DNA of 64,000 nucleotides from contig CAZDQL010000004.1 in NCBI GenBank assembly GCA_964507325.1, forward strand, positions 58,133 to 122,132, in the 5' to 3' direction. The translations under genes were made by a program, and so were the position numbers. The notes below the pieces were generated by a model, which was not told the origin of the DNA, did no database searches, and saw only the letters and a program-made list of their open reading frames with translations. Shown piece after piece: positions 8,976-18,773 of the stretch (its first letter is position 1; each line of letters starts with the position of its first letter). The DNA comes from CAZDQL01 sp964507325. Its GTDB lineage: Bacteria; Planctomycetota; UBA1135; GCA-002686595.

Positions 8976-11696
8976 TCACCGCCACTGGTCCGCTTCCTCG
9001 GGCCGCTCCCATTCCTCGTAGAGCTCGACCAAGAGCTCGGCGGTGCGCTGCTGCAGCGCTTCGACGTTGCCCGCTTCCAGGCCGGCGAGGCGGTGGGATT
9101 CGAGGAGCAGTTCCTCGGCATCCTCGTACTCGCCGAGGGCGAGGTAGCACCGGCCGAGGTTGCGGTGGAACAGCACGAGCGGCCGGCCGCTCTCGACGCC
9201 GCTCACCAGGGTGCACTCGAGGACGTGGCGCAGCAGGTCGGCGGCCTCCTGAGCGCGTCCGAGGTCGAGCAGCAGCATGCCGAGGTTGTTCTCCAGGATG
9301 AGCGTCGAGGGATGATCGTCCCCCAGGGCCTCGCGGCGGCGGCGGGCGACGTCCTGCATCAGCGCGAGCGCTTCGTCGAGGCGTTCCACGGCGTGCAGGG
9401 CGGAGGCGAGGTTCAGCTTGGCCGTCCAGGTGTGCGGATGATCCGCGCCGCGGTGCTGCTCGAGCAGGTCGACCGCGCGCCGGCCGTACGGCACCGCTTC
9501 CTCGGCACGGCCGAGCCGGAGGAGCAGGCCGCAGTGGTTGTTGAGCGCGGAGATCGTGTCCTCGTGGGCGGCCCCGAGATGCCGGGTGCGCTTCGCGAGG
9601 ACCTGCTCGCTGAGCGGCAGCGCCTCGTCGAAACGGCCGAGTGACACGAGCAGCTGCGCACGGTCCGATTCGACGGTGAGCAGGGCCTGATGCCCCGGCC
9701 CCCAGACGCGCTCGCCGACCGCGATCACCTCGACCAGCAGTGCGTGCGCCTCCTCCAGGCGGCCGAGCCCCTCGAGTGCCAGGGCGCGGTTGGTCTTCAG
9801 CGTGAGGATGCGGGGGTGGTTTGGCTGCAGCGAACGTCGGCAGATGGCTAGGGCCTCGTCGATCAAGGACAGCGCCTCGTCGTACTTGCGCTCGTCGAGT
9901 AGCAGCACGCCCAGGTCGCCCATCGTCCCGAGGGTCTGGTCCGCTTCCTCGCCGAGCACCTTGCGGTCCAGCTCGACCAGCTCGCGGAGCTGGCGCTCGG
10001 CCAGCTCCAGATCGCCGCGGATGTGAGTCAGGCTCGCCTGCACCTTGCGGGCCGCGAGCACGCTCTCGTGCTCCTCCCCGAGCCGCTTCGCGGCCACGGT
10101 CAGGGAGCGCTGCGTCAGCGCCTCCGCCTCGTCGATCCGGTCGCGGCTGACGAGCACGGTGGCCAGCCGGGTGCGATCGTCGGTCGCCTCGACCGAGTCC
10201 GCCCCCAGTTCCTGCTCGTTGAGGGACAGCGCCGAGCGCAGATGGGACTCCGCCTGACCGAGGTTTCCCCGCCCGTAGTAGGTCCAGCCGAAGACCGAAT
10301 GCAGCCCCGCGCGCGTCAGCGGGTCCTCGGCGAAGGTGGTGTCGATGTCGCGGCTGTAGTAGTCGAGGAACTCGTCCGCATTTGCTTCGCGGTCGAGAAC
10401 ACCGGGAGAGCTGGCGCTGACCAGGTCGCGCAGGTAGTCGTTGATCGCACGCGCGCGATCCCGCTCCTTCGCGGCGCGCATGAATCCGGTCGACGAGACG
10501 ATGACCCCTGCCACCAGCGCCAGGATGACCGCGGAGAGCGCGGTCACCAGCCCCCGGTGCCTCTTGGTGAACAGCTTGATCTGATAGAAGGTGGTCGGTT
10601 GCCGGGCGCTGATCGGCTCATCGCGGAGGTGGCGCCTGAGGTCGGCCGCCAGTTCGGACGCCGACGCGTACCGCCGCCCCTTCTCCTTCGCGAGTGCCGT
10701 GCCGACGATCGCCTCGAGGTCACCCTTCAGTGACGCGTCGATGGAGCCGAGCGGCTCGGGATCGACCTCTTCGATCGTCCGCATGCTCTCGACCATCGAC
10801 TTGCTCCCGAGGCTCAGGGGTTGGCGCCCGGTGAGGAGCTGGTAGAGGATCACCCCGAGTGCGTACACGTCCGTCCGCGTGTCGATCGCCGCCGGGTCGC
10901 CGCGCACCTGCTCCGGGCTCATGTAGGCCAGCGTTCCGAGCACCTCCCCGGCCGAGGTCTGCGCCGTGAGCTGGGCGTCGGGGCCGGTCGTCCGGGCGAT
11001 GCCGAAGTCGAGGATCTTCGGCCGCCCCGCTGCGTCGACCAGCACGTTGCTCGGCTTGAGATCGCGGTGGATGATGCCCTGCTGGTGCGCGTCCTGCACC
11101 CCGTCGCAGACCTCGGCGACAAGCTCCAGCCGTTCCCTTCTCGAGAGCCGGTTCCTCTGCGCGTGCTCGGTCAGCGAGCACCCCTCGACGTACTCCATGG
11201 CGAAGTAGGGGAGGGCGGAACCGGAGGCGTCGGCGTGGATGTCCGCCTCGAAGATCTGCGCCACCGCGGGGTGCCGCAAGCGGCCGAGGATCTCCACCTC
11301 GTGCTGGAACCTGCGACCGGCCGAGGCCGACAGGAAGGCCGCCCGCATCAGCTTCAGCGCCACCCGCCGACTCGGCTGTTCCTGCTGGGCTTCGTAGACG
11401 ACTCCCATGCCGCCCTCGGCGATGAGACGCAGCACGCGATACCTGCCGACGGTGGTTCCCACCAGGGTGCATCCCGCGTCGCCGGCGATCTGGCCCAGCC
11501 CCGGCTCGAGAGGCCGGTCCAGGATGCCGCCGGCGGCGGCGGTGGAGGTGTCCAGGAGTGCCCGGACCTGCGCCAGCAGGCCGGCGTCATCCCCACAGGC
11601 ACGCTCGACGAAGTCGGCCTGCTCGGCCGGGTCGAGCTCCAGCGCGTCGGCGAAGATCTCCTTGACGCGATCCCACTCGGCGGACGGCCTAGTCAT
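8976..11696 (-). CDS. Transmembrane Ser/Thr protein kinase with C-terminal TPR array (906 aa)
   Basis: The start at 11696 (ATG) overlaps the TGA of the upstream sigma gene by 4 nt; a longer in-frame extension would lie inside that gene. Residues ~84-360 are a Hanks-type kinase with all key residues: glycine loop AEGGMGVVY, Lys115 (VALK), HRDLKPSN with Asp212, DFG at 230-232 and the SPEQVRG activation-segment end. A transmembrane helix spans about 383-401. The remaining ~500 residues are tetratricopeptide repeats of about 42 aa. The kinase is thus cytosolic and the TPR array extracytoplasmic. In Planctomycetota and Acidobacteria such kinases are commonly encoded next to an ECF sigma factor of the type at 11693-12295. 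Kinase signalling to that sigma factor is a plausible inference. Confidence 0.93.
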   Translation of the reverse strand: MTRPSAEWDRVKEIFADALELDPAEQADFVERACGDDAGLLAQVRALLDTSTAAAGGILDRPLEPGLGQIAGDAGCTLVGTTVGRYRVLRLIAEGGMGVVYEAQQEQPSRRVALKLMRAAFLSASAGRRFQHEVEILGRLRHPAVAQIFEADIHADASGSALPYFAMEYVEGCSLTEHAQRNRLSRRERLELVAEVCDGVQDAHQQGIIHRDLKPSNVLVDAAGRPKILDFGIARTTGPDAQLTAQTSAGEVLGTLAYMSPEQVRGDPAAIDTRTDVYALGVILYQLLTGRQPLSLGSKSMVESMRTIEEVDPEPLGSIDASLKGDLEAIVGTALAKEKGRRYASASELAADLRRHLRDEPISARQPTTFYQIKLFTKRHRGLVTALSAVILALVAGVIVSSTGFMRAAKERDRARAINDYLRDLVSASSPGVLDREANADEFLDYYSRDIDTTFAEDPLTRAGLHSVFGWTYYGRGNLGQAESHLRSALSLNEQELGADSVEATDDRTRLATVLVSRDRIDEAEALTQRSLTVAAKRLGEEHESVLAARKVQASLTHIRGDLELAERQLRELVELDRKVLGEEADQTLGTMGDLGVLLLDERKYDEALSLIDEALAICRRSLQPNHPRILTLKTNRALALEGLGRLEEAHALLVEVIAVGERVWGPGHQALLTVESDRAQLLVSLGRFDEALPLSEQVLAKRTRHLGAAHEDTISALNNHCGLLLRLGRAEEAVPYGRRAVDLLEQHRGADHPHTWTAKLNLASALHAVERLDEALALMQDVARRRREALGDDHPSTLILENNLGMLLLDLGRAQEAADLLRHVLECTLVSGVESGRPLVLFHRNLGRCYLALGEYEDAEELLLESHRLAGLEAGNVEALQQRTAELLVELYEEWERPEEADQWR

Positions 11697-12295
11697 CGGA
11701 CATCCGATCCGGGGGTCTCCGGGTCGTCTTCCCCGCCCATCTTTCGGTGCAGCCATACACGGGCCACGGCCCATTCGCGCTTGATGGTGCGCGGTGAGAG
11801 GTCGAGAGCGGCGGCGGTGTCGGCGACACTCAGGCCCGCGAAGTAGCGCAGCTTCACGATCTGCGCCATCCTCGGATCGTGCTGCTCGAGCAGGCCGAGC
11901 GCCTCGTCGAGGGCCAGGAGAGAGTCGGAAGAGGACTCACTCGTCGGGTCGAGGTCGTCGAGCGGGACGCGCTGCCTTCCGCCGCCGCGCTGCGGGCCCG
12001 CCACGCGGCGCGCGCGTTCGATCAGGATGCGGCGCATCGCTTCGGCCGCCGCGCCGAAGAAGTGCCCCCGGTCATGCCACTGCGCGTCCTGGTCCGACAT
12101 CAGTCGCAGGTAGGCCTCATGGACCAGGGCCGTCGCCTGCAGCGTGTGGCCCGCGGGCTCGCGGCGCATGCGGGCGCGGGCGAGCTCGCGCAGCTCCTGG
12201 TAGAGGATCGGCAGCAGGGCGTCGGACGCCCGCCGGTCACCACCGCCGATGGCGGCGAGGATCTCCGTCACCTGGATGGATCGTTCATCACTCAT
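11693..12295 (-). CDS. ECF sigma factor, TIGR02999-like, paired with Ser/Thr kinase (200 aa)
   Basis: Starting at the ATG 12293-12295 gives MSDERSIQVTEILAAIGGGD, the usual N-terminus of this ECF subfamily; in-frame upstream sequence looks unrelated. Region 2 contains LLPILYQELRELARARMRRE and TLQATALVHEAYLRL. Between regions 2 and 4 is the subfamily-typical FFGAAAEAMRRILIERAR. Region 4 is MAQIVKLRYFAGLSVADTAAALDLSPRTIKREW. The stop overlaps the kinase start (ATGA). This subfamily is abundant in Planctomycetota and Acidobacteria and lacks a classical anti-sigma factor, so kinase control is likely. The 155 nt to the divergent gene at 12450 must hold both promoters. Confidence 0.92.
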   Translation of the reverse strand: MSDERSIQVTEILAAIGGGDRRASDALLPILYQELRELARARMRREPAGHTLQATALVHEAYLRLMSDQDAQWHDRGHFFGAAAEAMRRILIERARRVAGPQRGGGRQRVPLDDLDPTSESSSDSLLALDEALGLLEQHDPRMAQIVKLRYFAGLSVADTAAALDLSPRTIKREWAVARVWLHRKMGGEDDPETPGSDVR

Positions 12296-12449
12296 GTCGG
12301 TGACCGCCCGGCCGGGAGGGCTGAGATCACCGAGTTTCTCATCCGGCGCGGCGAACCAGGCCGCGATTCCTGCGATTCCCATGGCCCCGCCCGGGCCCGG
12401 CTCTCGCAGGAACTGGCGAGCACCCCGCTACCTGCCCAGGAGAACAGCC

Positions 12450-14630
12450 ATGAGTCCGAGCAACCTCCAGAAGCTGGCCCGAGTGACCGTCGCGACCGCC
12501 CTGTCCATGGTCCTCTGGATTCAACCGGGACTGTCCCAGAGCGAGCCGCTGCCGGGACCGGCACCGGTGGATGTTCCTGTGGATGTCCCGGCGGAGGCCC
12601 CGCAGGAGGCGGTCCAGCCACTCGTCCTGAACCTCGACAGCGCCATCGAGCTGCTCGCCAACGGCGACGCGACGGCCCGCATCGTGCTGGGGATGACCGA
12701 GGACCGCTACGCCCAGGCGAAGCGGCTCATGCCGGACGCCCATGTCTTCATTCGCGACATGCGTCCCGGCCGGGCCGACTGGGAGCTGGCACCGGAGTCG
12801 ACCTGCACCTACGACGACGCCAGCCACTCGTTGCTGATGAACCTGCGCCAGTACGGGGCGGTGCGGAACGAGGGGCGCGGAAAGTGGTCGCTGGAGCTCG
12901 ACGAGGGGATGAACCTGGTCGAGTTCGGCCGGAGCGAGGGCGGCCGGCTGCTGGCCTCCTTCCGCATGGACGGCCACACGCCGGACGGCGTGAAGCTCCT
13001 GGGTCCGGTCGTGTACACCCTGCCCACCGGCTCCCGCGACCCCGCCTACGACGCGCGCGACCGCAGGCTGGTCTACGAACTGGAGTACACCGGGCCGCAC
13101 GGAGAAGGGCGGCTGGACGTCCGCTTCGACGCTCGCGATCGACTGATGTCGGCGCTCTACAAGGTCTACGGCCTGAAGACGAAGTTCGCCGCGCAGTGGG
13201 TCGCGAAGATGGTCGTCAAGAACACGGGCGACGGACCGCTCACGAACTTGAGGATCCGGTATCGCGTCTCGGGCTACTCGGAATGGAGTCTGTGGGACAA
13301 GTACCCCGAGGTGCTGCCGGGGCAGACCGTGTCCAGCAGCTTCCATCCGGTGCTCTCCCGGGAGATCGCCGAGCTCCACTCGACGACGCCGGCGAACGTG
13401 CACGTGGAGTGGAGCTACCAGGACGCCGCCGGGAACACCCACCAGGACTCCGACGGCGAACGGATCGCCATCCTCGGCGTCCACGAGTTCATCTTCTCGA
13501 ACCTGACCGAGGAGGAGTCGACCGGGGCCTGGTTCGACTTCAACAGCAACGCTCCCTTCCTGGCCGCGTGGGTTTCGCGCGACGATCCGGTCGTGGCCCG
13601 CTTCGCGGCCATGGCGAACAAGCTCGCAGGCGGGGAGGGGGCTCCCTACAGCGACGAGGCCGCGATCGCGGTGCTCAGCGCCTGCTACGACCTGATGCTG
13701 GCCAACGATTTCACCTATCAGGGTCCGAAGTCGATCACCGACGACACGAGCAACTTCGACGCCAAGATCGTGCAGTCGATCAAGTTCCCGCGAGACGTCA
13801 TCCGCGACCGGTCCGGCACCTGCATCGAGCTGACGGGGCTGTACGCGGCGATGGCGCACGCGGTGGGGCTCAAGCCGTACATCGTGTTGATCCCGGGCCA
13901 CGCCTTCCCCGCCATCCAGCTCCCGAGCGGGAACATCTTCCCGATCGAGACCACCGGAGTGGCCGGCGGGCTGCGCGGCGGCGCCAGCCCCTTCGACCAG
14001 GTGGTCCAGCACGCGATGGGCTCGATGCAGAGCGCCGCGGAGGACGGCCGCTTCATCATCATCGACGTCGAGCAGCTCTGGACCTGGGGGGTCTCGAATC
14101 CCGAGCTGGCCGAGGTCCCGGCCAACATCCTCGACCAGTGGGGAATCAGGGCGGCGGCCGTGGCCCAGCAGGGTCCGAATGCCCCCTTCCGTCCGACCAA
14201 CCCCGGCTTCGACCCGACGCCCCAGACCGGCCCCCAGCTCGGGGGAACGTGGTCCGGAAGCGCGACCTCCACCCTGCCGGACGGGACGACGATGAGCTAC
14301 CCGATCGAGCTGACGATCACCGGGTCCGGCGGCGGCGACCTCGTGGCCCAGGCCACCTGCACTCTGCGACTCACGAACGAATGGGGCATGCCCTACACGG
14401 TCGTGATCCGGGAGACCTTCCAGGGCAGTTTCTCCGGCGGGCAGCTCCGGATGCGTGGGTCCTCGAAGACGTATTCGATCCTCGAGACGGGAGGGTTCCA
14501 GCAGGCCAACCCCGACACCCTGATCGCCGAGCTCCGGAACGGCGAGCTGGTCGGCCGGGCGGGCTCCGATCTCGAGGGCTGGGGCACCTTCGCGGTCCGG
14601 CGCACGAGCCCGGCCGTAGGGGGCTGGTAG
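12450..14630 (+). CDS. Secreted transglutaminase-like protein with C-terminal beta domain (726 aa)
   Basis: The ATG at 12450 follows CCCAGGAGAACAGCC and opens a signal peptide (to about residue 30, GLSQS). Residues ~70-400 form a beta-rich region of unknown fold with a segment resembling a CARDB/Ig-type strand set (AQWVAKMVVKNTGDGPLTNL). Residues ~430-510 look like a transglutaminase core: Cys458 in RSGTCIELTGLYAAM and His484 in LIPGHAFPAI, with an acidic residue in FPIETTG downstream. Residues ~615-715 form a lipocalin-like small barrel (GGTWSGSATSTLPDGT...). Transglutaminase-fold proteins are usually peptidases or crosslinking enzymes outside the cell. The 5' leader resembles that of the next gene (see findings). 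Confidence 0.72.
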   Translation: MSPSNLQKLARVTVATALSMVLWIQPGLSQSEPLPGPAPVDVPVDVPAEAPQEAVQPLVLNLDSAIELLANGDATARIVLGMTEDRYAQAKRLMPDAHVFIRDMRPGRADWELAPESTCTYDDASHSLLMNLRQYGAVRNEGRGKWSLELDEGMNLVEFGRSEGGRLLASFRMDGHTPDGVKLLGPVVYTLPTGSRDPAYDARDRRLVYELEYTGPHGEGRLDVRFDARDRLMSALYKVYGLKTKFAAQWVAKMVVKNTGDGPLTNLRIRYRVSGYSEWSLWDKYPEVLPGQTVSSSFHPVLSREIAELHSTTPANVHVEWSYQDAAGNTHQDSDGERIAILGVHEFIFSNLTEEESTGAWFDFNSNAPFLAAWVSRDDPVVARFAAMANKLAGGEGAPYSDEAAIAVLSACYDLMLANDFTYQGPKSITDDTSNFDAKIVQSIKFPRDVIRDRSGTCIELTGLYAAMAHAVGLKPYIVLIPGHAFPAIQLPSGNIFPIETTGVAGGLRGGASPFDQVVQHAMGSMQSAAEDGRFIIIDVEQLWTWGVSNPELAEVPANILDQWGIRAAAVAQQGPNAPFRPTNPGFDPTPQTGPQLGGTWSGSATSTLPDGTTMSYPIELTITGSGGGDLVAQATCTLRLTNEWGMPYTVVIRETFQGSFSGGQLRMRGSSKTYSILETGGFQQANPDTLIAELRNGELVGRAGSDLEGWGTFAVRRTSPAVGGW

Positions 14631-15045
14631 CGGTTGGAGAGGCTCCTGGGGCCATGCGCCGGCGGGAGCTGGGAGAGGCGGTGCGGCACCTGCAGTCAGC
14701 TCCTGGCTGTGGGTGCCGGACCGCTTCGCTCGGGTGCCCCCCCTCGAGGAGAGCCTGAACTGCCTCCCTTCAGTGGGCACCCGGCGCCCCGGGCCCGCGC
14801 TCCGCTGGCCTCTACACCTCTCAGGCCGGCTGCCCAGAGCCCCTGGAGGTCAGGAGGGCCTGCTCCGGTAGGAAGATGCTCGAAGTCCTTGGTGGTAGCG
14901 GGGTTACGGCGACAGGCCCCCGCGGAAGCACACTGATGGGAGGCAGTTCAGGGAGATTCAGAGATCTCGATGGCCCCTCCCCAGCCCCACTCTCGCAGTG
15001 ACTGGCGTACCGAGCACCATCCGATCCTCCCAGGGAGCGACAGCC
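14631..15045. other. Intergenic region, about 415 nt
   Basis: No convincing gene. Its last ~55 nt (from 14990) closely resemble the leader of the preceding gene (from 12401), suggesting a shared promoter or leader element. Confidence 0.55.
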
Positions 15046-16398
15046 ATGACCACCAAACAGCCGGCCCGACCCAGAATCGCCCTCCTCGCCGCCGCCATGG
15101 TGGTGGCGGGGCTCGCTCAATCCAGGGCCCTGGCGGCAGCGCCGGCGCCGCAGTCGCTCCAACCCGCCCAGGGCCAGCGCCCCGCGACGCGCTTGCACCC
15201 GCTCTTCACGGGCGTTCCCGGGGCGGCGGATGCCCCGGCCCCGGAATGGGTCCGCCCCGGGGCGCGGATCACCCTGTACTCGGCCAGCGCCGCCACCAAC
15301 AGCTCCGCGGGTGGGAGCTCGCTCGTGTCCGATCCGGGCGGAAAATGGGTCGACTCGGCCGGCAACCGCTACTCCGAGTCCTCCGTTGGCCTCGGCTCCG
15401 CCGGAGCGGGGTACACCCAGATCGACGTGGTCTCGATGAGCGACGGGGTCGTGGTTCTCGACCTGCGCTTCTTCCTGATCACGAACCACGGAGAGGGTCC
15501 GACCAAGCTCGCCTTCTACTGGTCCGACGTGGTCCACCCGTCCGGCTGCGAGTGGTGGGTCAATCCCGAACTGCTCAAGCGCTACGTCGGCACGCGCGCC
15601 GGTGGCGTCACCGTTCAGCGGGTCTCCTACGACCTGAACGGCCGCCTGTACCCGGCGATCTACATCCACACGCTGATGGGCAGCGGCTACACCTCCTACG
15701 CCTACGACGAGAACACCGGCATCCTCCTCGGCCACACGAGCTCCGCCACCAGCGCCCGGGACGATCTGATGTTCAACCAGGACGACTGGAACAGCGGGAC
15801 CGTGACCAGCGGAGGAAGCGGCAAGAACATCGTCGTTCATCGCTTCGTCGGATCCCGCACCGTCAACGTGCCGTGGGCGGGCCAGCAGCCTCCGCGCTGG
15901 GTGCGCGAGATTGACGAGTTCCAGTACGAGGGCCATCTGACGACCCACGCGCCGTCGATGCTGAGGCCCCTGCAGATGAAGGCGGGCTCCACGCTGCGCA
16001 TCAAGCGCCGTGGTTCGGACTGGATCGAGGCGGACCAGACCATCTCGATCCAGGGCCCGTACCCCAACATCCCGCCCCAGACCGCCACGCTCGTGCGCGT
16101 GTCCGGTGCCAATCAGATCGGCGGGCTCTGGATCTCGCCCTCCGCGCTGAGCAACTTGCGCCCGGGGCAGGTCATCGACAGCGATCCGATCACCGGTGGC
16201 CGCGTGGTCGTCACCCGGGTTGGACGCGACGCGCGCGGCCGCTCGGTCGTCGTACTGACCGAGACCGCGCAGATCGACCGCCACTCGTTCGTCTACGACG
16301 CCCGTAGCGGAATGCTGGTCGGGTTGTCGAAGACCGACACCTACGCCCGCACGCGGACCAACATGACCACCGAGGTCAGCCTCACCAGCTACCGGTAA
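15046..16398 (+). CDS. Exported protein of unknown function (450 aa)
   Basis: The ATG at 15046 begins a signal peptide (hydrophobic IALLAAAMVVAGLAQ, then ALAAA cleavage region). The mature protein is beta-strand rich. Notable segments are VLDLRFFLITNHGEGPTKL, YDENTGILLGHTSS and DRHSFVYDARSGMLVGLSKTDT. The two 'YDxxTG/SGxLxG' stretches suggest a repeated beta meander, the second about 200 residues after the first. No catalytic motif is evident, and I do not recognise the family. It sits between two other exported proteins in the same orientation, with a 5' leader resembling that of the gene at 12450. It may be a surface or periplasmic structural protein. Confidence 0.75.
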   Translation: MTTKQPARPRIALLAAAMVVAGLAQSRALAAAPAPQSLQPAQGQRPATRLHPLFTGVPGAADAPAPEWVRPGARITLYSASAATNSSAGGSSLVSDPGGKWVDSAGNRYSESSVGLGSAGAGYTQIDVVSMSDGVVVLDLRFFLITNHGEGPTKLAFYWSDVVHPSGCEWWVNPELLKRYVGTRAGGVTVQRVSYDLNGRLYPAIYIHTLMGSGYTSYAYDENTGILLGHTSSATSARDDLMFNQDDWNSGTVTSGGSGKNIVVHRFVGSRTVNVPWAGQQPPRWVREIDEFQYEGHLTTHAPSMLRPLQMKAGSTLRIKRRGSDWIEADQTISIQGPYPNIPPQTATLVRVSGANQIGGLWISPSALSNLRPGQVIDSDPITGGRVVVTRVGRDARGRSVVVLTETAQIDRHSFVYDARSGMLVGLSKTDTYARTRTNMTTEVSLTSYR

Positions 16399-16467
16399 CC
16401 GCATTCCCGTCCCGAACTCCCAGAAACGACTCGAGAGCACACCAGCCTTCACTCCGGGGACAGTCCG

Positions 16468-18183
16468 ATGAAGAACATCCTGATCGCCCTTCTGCTCTGC
16501 TCCGCCGCCTACGCTCAGGACGAAGGCGGGGAGAAGAAACCCATCAGCCACTGGATCGAGCAGCTCCAGAACCAGGAGACGGTCTACGACGCAGCCCAGG
16601 CTCTCGAAGATGCGGGTCCGGCGGCGCTGGTCGCCGTTCCCGCGTTGATCGACGCCATCGCCAGGATGAGGGCCCTGAGCGAGGGGAAGCTCGAGTACTA
16701 CCTGCAAGAGGCCATCTTCGCGACCGGTCCGGAAGCGGTTCCGGTCGTGATCTCGAAGCTGAGGAGCGACGCACCGGGGGTGGCCTCGGCTGCGGCCTCG
16801 ACCCTCGCGGAGTACGGCCCGAAGGCGGTCGCCGCGGTCGACGCCCTGATCGAGGTTCTCGGCGATGAGGCCGCCCGTGACGACGCCCTCTACGCGCTGG
16901 GAGAGATCGGCCCCGGTGCGCAGGCCGCGGTCCCCGCCCTGATCGCCGCCCTGAGCGATCCCTCCGCGGAGTTCCGGGCCCGCACGGCACGGGCCATCGC
17001 GAGGATCGGACCCACGGCCCGGGTGGCCGGTCCCGCTCTCATGAGGGCCCTCGACGATCAGCACGAGCGCGTCCGTTGGGCGGCCGCCGGAGCACTCGGC
17101 CACATTCGATTCACCGAGGCCGTGCCCCGGTTGATGCGGCTGACGGGTGATGTGAGCGAGGATGTGCGCGCCGCTTCGATCAAGGCCCTCGGAAACCTCG
17201 GGCCGGCGGCTGCCGCGGCCATTCCCTCGATGATGCAGGGCCTCGGGAACGGGGAGCTTGCATCCGTGACCCGCAACGCTCTACGAAAGATCGGAGCTCC
17301 CGCGGTGCCCTTCTTGATGGAGGCCTTGAAGAGCGAGGAGGTCGCGGTGCGCGAGAACGCGGTCGACGTGCTCGGACTGATCCGGCCGACGACCGAAGCG
17401 GTGGTCGCGTCCCTCGTCACCGCCCTCGAACAGGACGAGGCGTGGCAGGTTCGCCAGGAGGCGGCCTTCCGCCTGGGGGGCCAGCAGGAGCACGCGGCGC
17501 GCGCGATACCTGCCCTGGTCAGAGCGCTGCGCGATCGAGAGCAGTACGTCCGCTGGCGAGCCTGCGGAGCGCTGGAGCTGTTCGGTCGTGGGGCCCGCGA
17601 GTCGGTCCCAGCCCTCATACTGTGCCTGAAGAACGACAACGCGGGAGTCCGCTCGGCGGCCGGCAGTGCGCTCGACGTGATCGGGATTCCCGACGCCAGC
17701 GCCACGGGGGCGTTGATCACGCTCATGGGCGACGAGAGCGCTGCGGTCCGCCGGTGGGCCGCCTACTGCCTGGGTCGCATCGGACCGGAGGCCGCCGCCG
17801 CGATTCCCGCGCTGACCGCGGCACTGCGGGATGCCGCGGGGGGCGTGAGGAACTTCAGCGCCGAGGCCCTGGGGTTGATCGGACCGGCGTCGCGTCCCGC
17901 GACCGAGGAGCTGATCCTGGCCCTGAATGACCCCGAGGCCCCCGTGCGCACCTCCGCCGCCTTCGCCCTCGGCATGATCGGCGCCAGCGTCGCCGTGCCC
18001 CAGCTGATCGAAGCGCTGCAGGACGACAACTCCAGGGTGCGCCGCTTCGCGGCCCGTTCGCTGGGACTGCTCGGACCGGACGCGAAGAGCGCCGTTCCCG
18101 CGCTCCAGAAAGCCCTCGCCGATCCGGATGAGGACGTTCGCGCGGCGGCCCAGGTCGCGCTCGAGTCGATCCAGGGCGGCTGA
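16468..18183 (+). CDS. Secreted HEAT-repeat (PBS-lyase-like) protein (571 aa)
   Basis: The signal peptide is MKNILIALLLCSAAYAQ. From about residue 35 to the end the protein consists of HEAT-like repeats of 31-39 residues (for example AVPALIAALSDPSAEFRARTARAIARIGP, then further units each with AVP.LI.AL.D....VR..AA.ALG.IGP). I count at least 13 units. HEAT solenoids bind proteins. No enzymatic motif is visible. It lies 69 nt downstream of the unknown exported protein and probably belongs to the same transcription unit or regulon. Export of HEAT solenoids is common in Planctomycetota, where they often serve as scaffold-like proteins. Confidence 0.93.
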   Translation: MKNILIALLLCSAAYAQDEGGEKKPISHWIEQLQNQETVYDAAQALEDAGPAALVAVPALIDAIARMRALSEGKLEYYLQEAIFATGPEAVPVVISKLRSDAPGVASAAASTLAEYGPKAVAAVDALIEVLGDEAARDDALYALGEIGPGAQAAVPALIAALSDPSAEFRARTARAIARIGPTARVAGPALMRALDDQHERVRWAAAGALGHIRFTEAVPRLMRLTGDVSEDVRAASIKALGNLGPAAAAAIPSMMQGLGNGELASVTRNALRKIGAPAVPFLMEALKSEEVAVRENAVDVLGLIRPTTEAVVASLVTALEQDEAWQVRQEAAFRLGGQQEHAARAIPALVRALRDREQYVRWRACGALELFGRGARESVPALILCLKNDNAGVRSAAGSALDVIGIPDASATGALITLMGDESAAVRRWAAYCLGRIGPEAAAAIPALTAALRDAAGGVRNFSAEALGLIGPASRPATEELILALNDPEAPVRTSAAFALGMIGASVAVPQLIEALQDDNSRVRRFAARSLGLLGPDAKSAVPALQKALADPDEDVRAAAQVALESIQGG

Positions 18184-18269
18184 AGGCGCGAGCAACGACT
18201 GGAATCGGCGCCGACCACGTCGGATCGAGGTGAATTTGGTCCCTTTCGGCGGCGTAGGGACGCGCACTC

Positions 18270-18773
18270 ATGCCCCAGGAAGGCCCGTCCACGGCGCCCC
18301 AGGAGCGTCGGTCCAGGTACAGCGAGGAAGAGCGCTTCGCCGCGAGAGAGATGAGGGTCGCCTTCCGGCGCCTGCAGAAGCTGCGCGCCTGGCTGGCCCT
18401 CAACTTCTGGGCCAGTGTCTTCTTGGTCGTGCTGGTGGCGATCTACACGATCTGGATTCCGGAGGCCATGCACGCTCCGCCCCCGCTGATGATCGCCCTG
18501 TGCATCCTCAACCTCGGCCTGGCCTAGTGGGCCCTGCGCTCGCTCGATCGCCGTCCGTTCACCCTGGTCCTGGTGATGGCCAGCTTGCACCTCGTCTTCG
18601 CGGTCTGGGAGTACGTCGAGGACGGAACCTGGGTGGCCAGTCTCGTGTGGGCGCTACTCCTGGGCGTGATTGCGGTGGACGCGCGCAGGATCGAGCACCT
18701 GGCGCAGAGGTACCCCGATCTCTACCTCTCGAAGCGCCTACGCGGGGAGCATCTGACCACGCGTCGAAGATAG
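18270..18773 (+). pseudogene. Small membrane protein gene interrupted by in-frame TAG
   Basis: An ATG at 18270 opens a frame reading MPQEGPSTAPQERRSRYSEE, then a helix RFAAREMRVAFRRLQKLRAWLALNFW and a transmembrane segment to LNLGLA, where TAG occurs at 18525-18527. The same frame continues uninterrupted to 18773, with WALRSLDRRPFTLVLVMASLHLVFAVWEY, another membrane segment (VASLVWALLLGVIAV) and a basic tail. Hydropathy and codon use continue across the stop, so the two halves look like one four-helix membrane protein of about 167 residues. TAG differs by one base from TGG (Trp) and TAC/TAT (Tyr). The likeliest explanations are a point nonsense mutation or a sequencing error; readthrough cannot be excluded. 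Confidence 0.65.

Noticed and set aside
12339..17103. Long minus-strand frames (813 and 760 codons) opposite the transglutaminase-like and following genes
   Set aside because: They lie opposite genes with signal peptides and motifs, and lack any recognisable family.
18525..18527. TAG as a pyrrolysine codon
   Set aside because: There is no pyl gene in the window and the codon lies in a membrane helix; a nonsense mutation or sequencing error is simpler.
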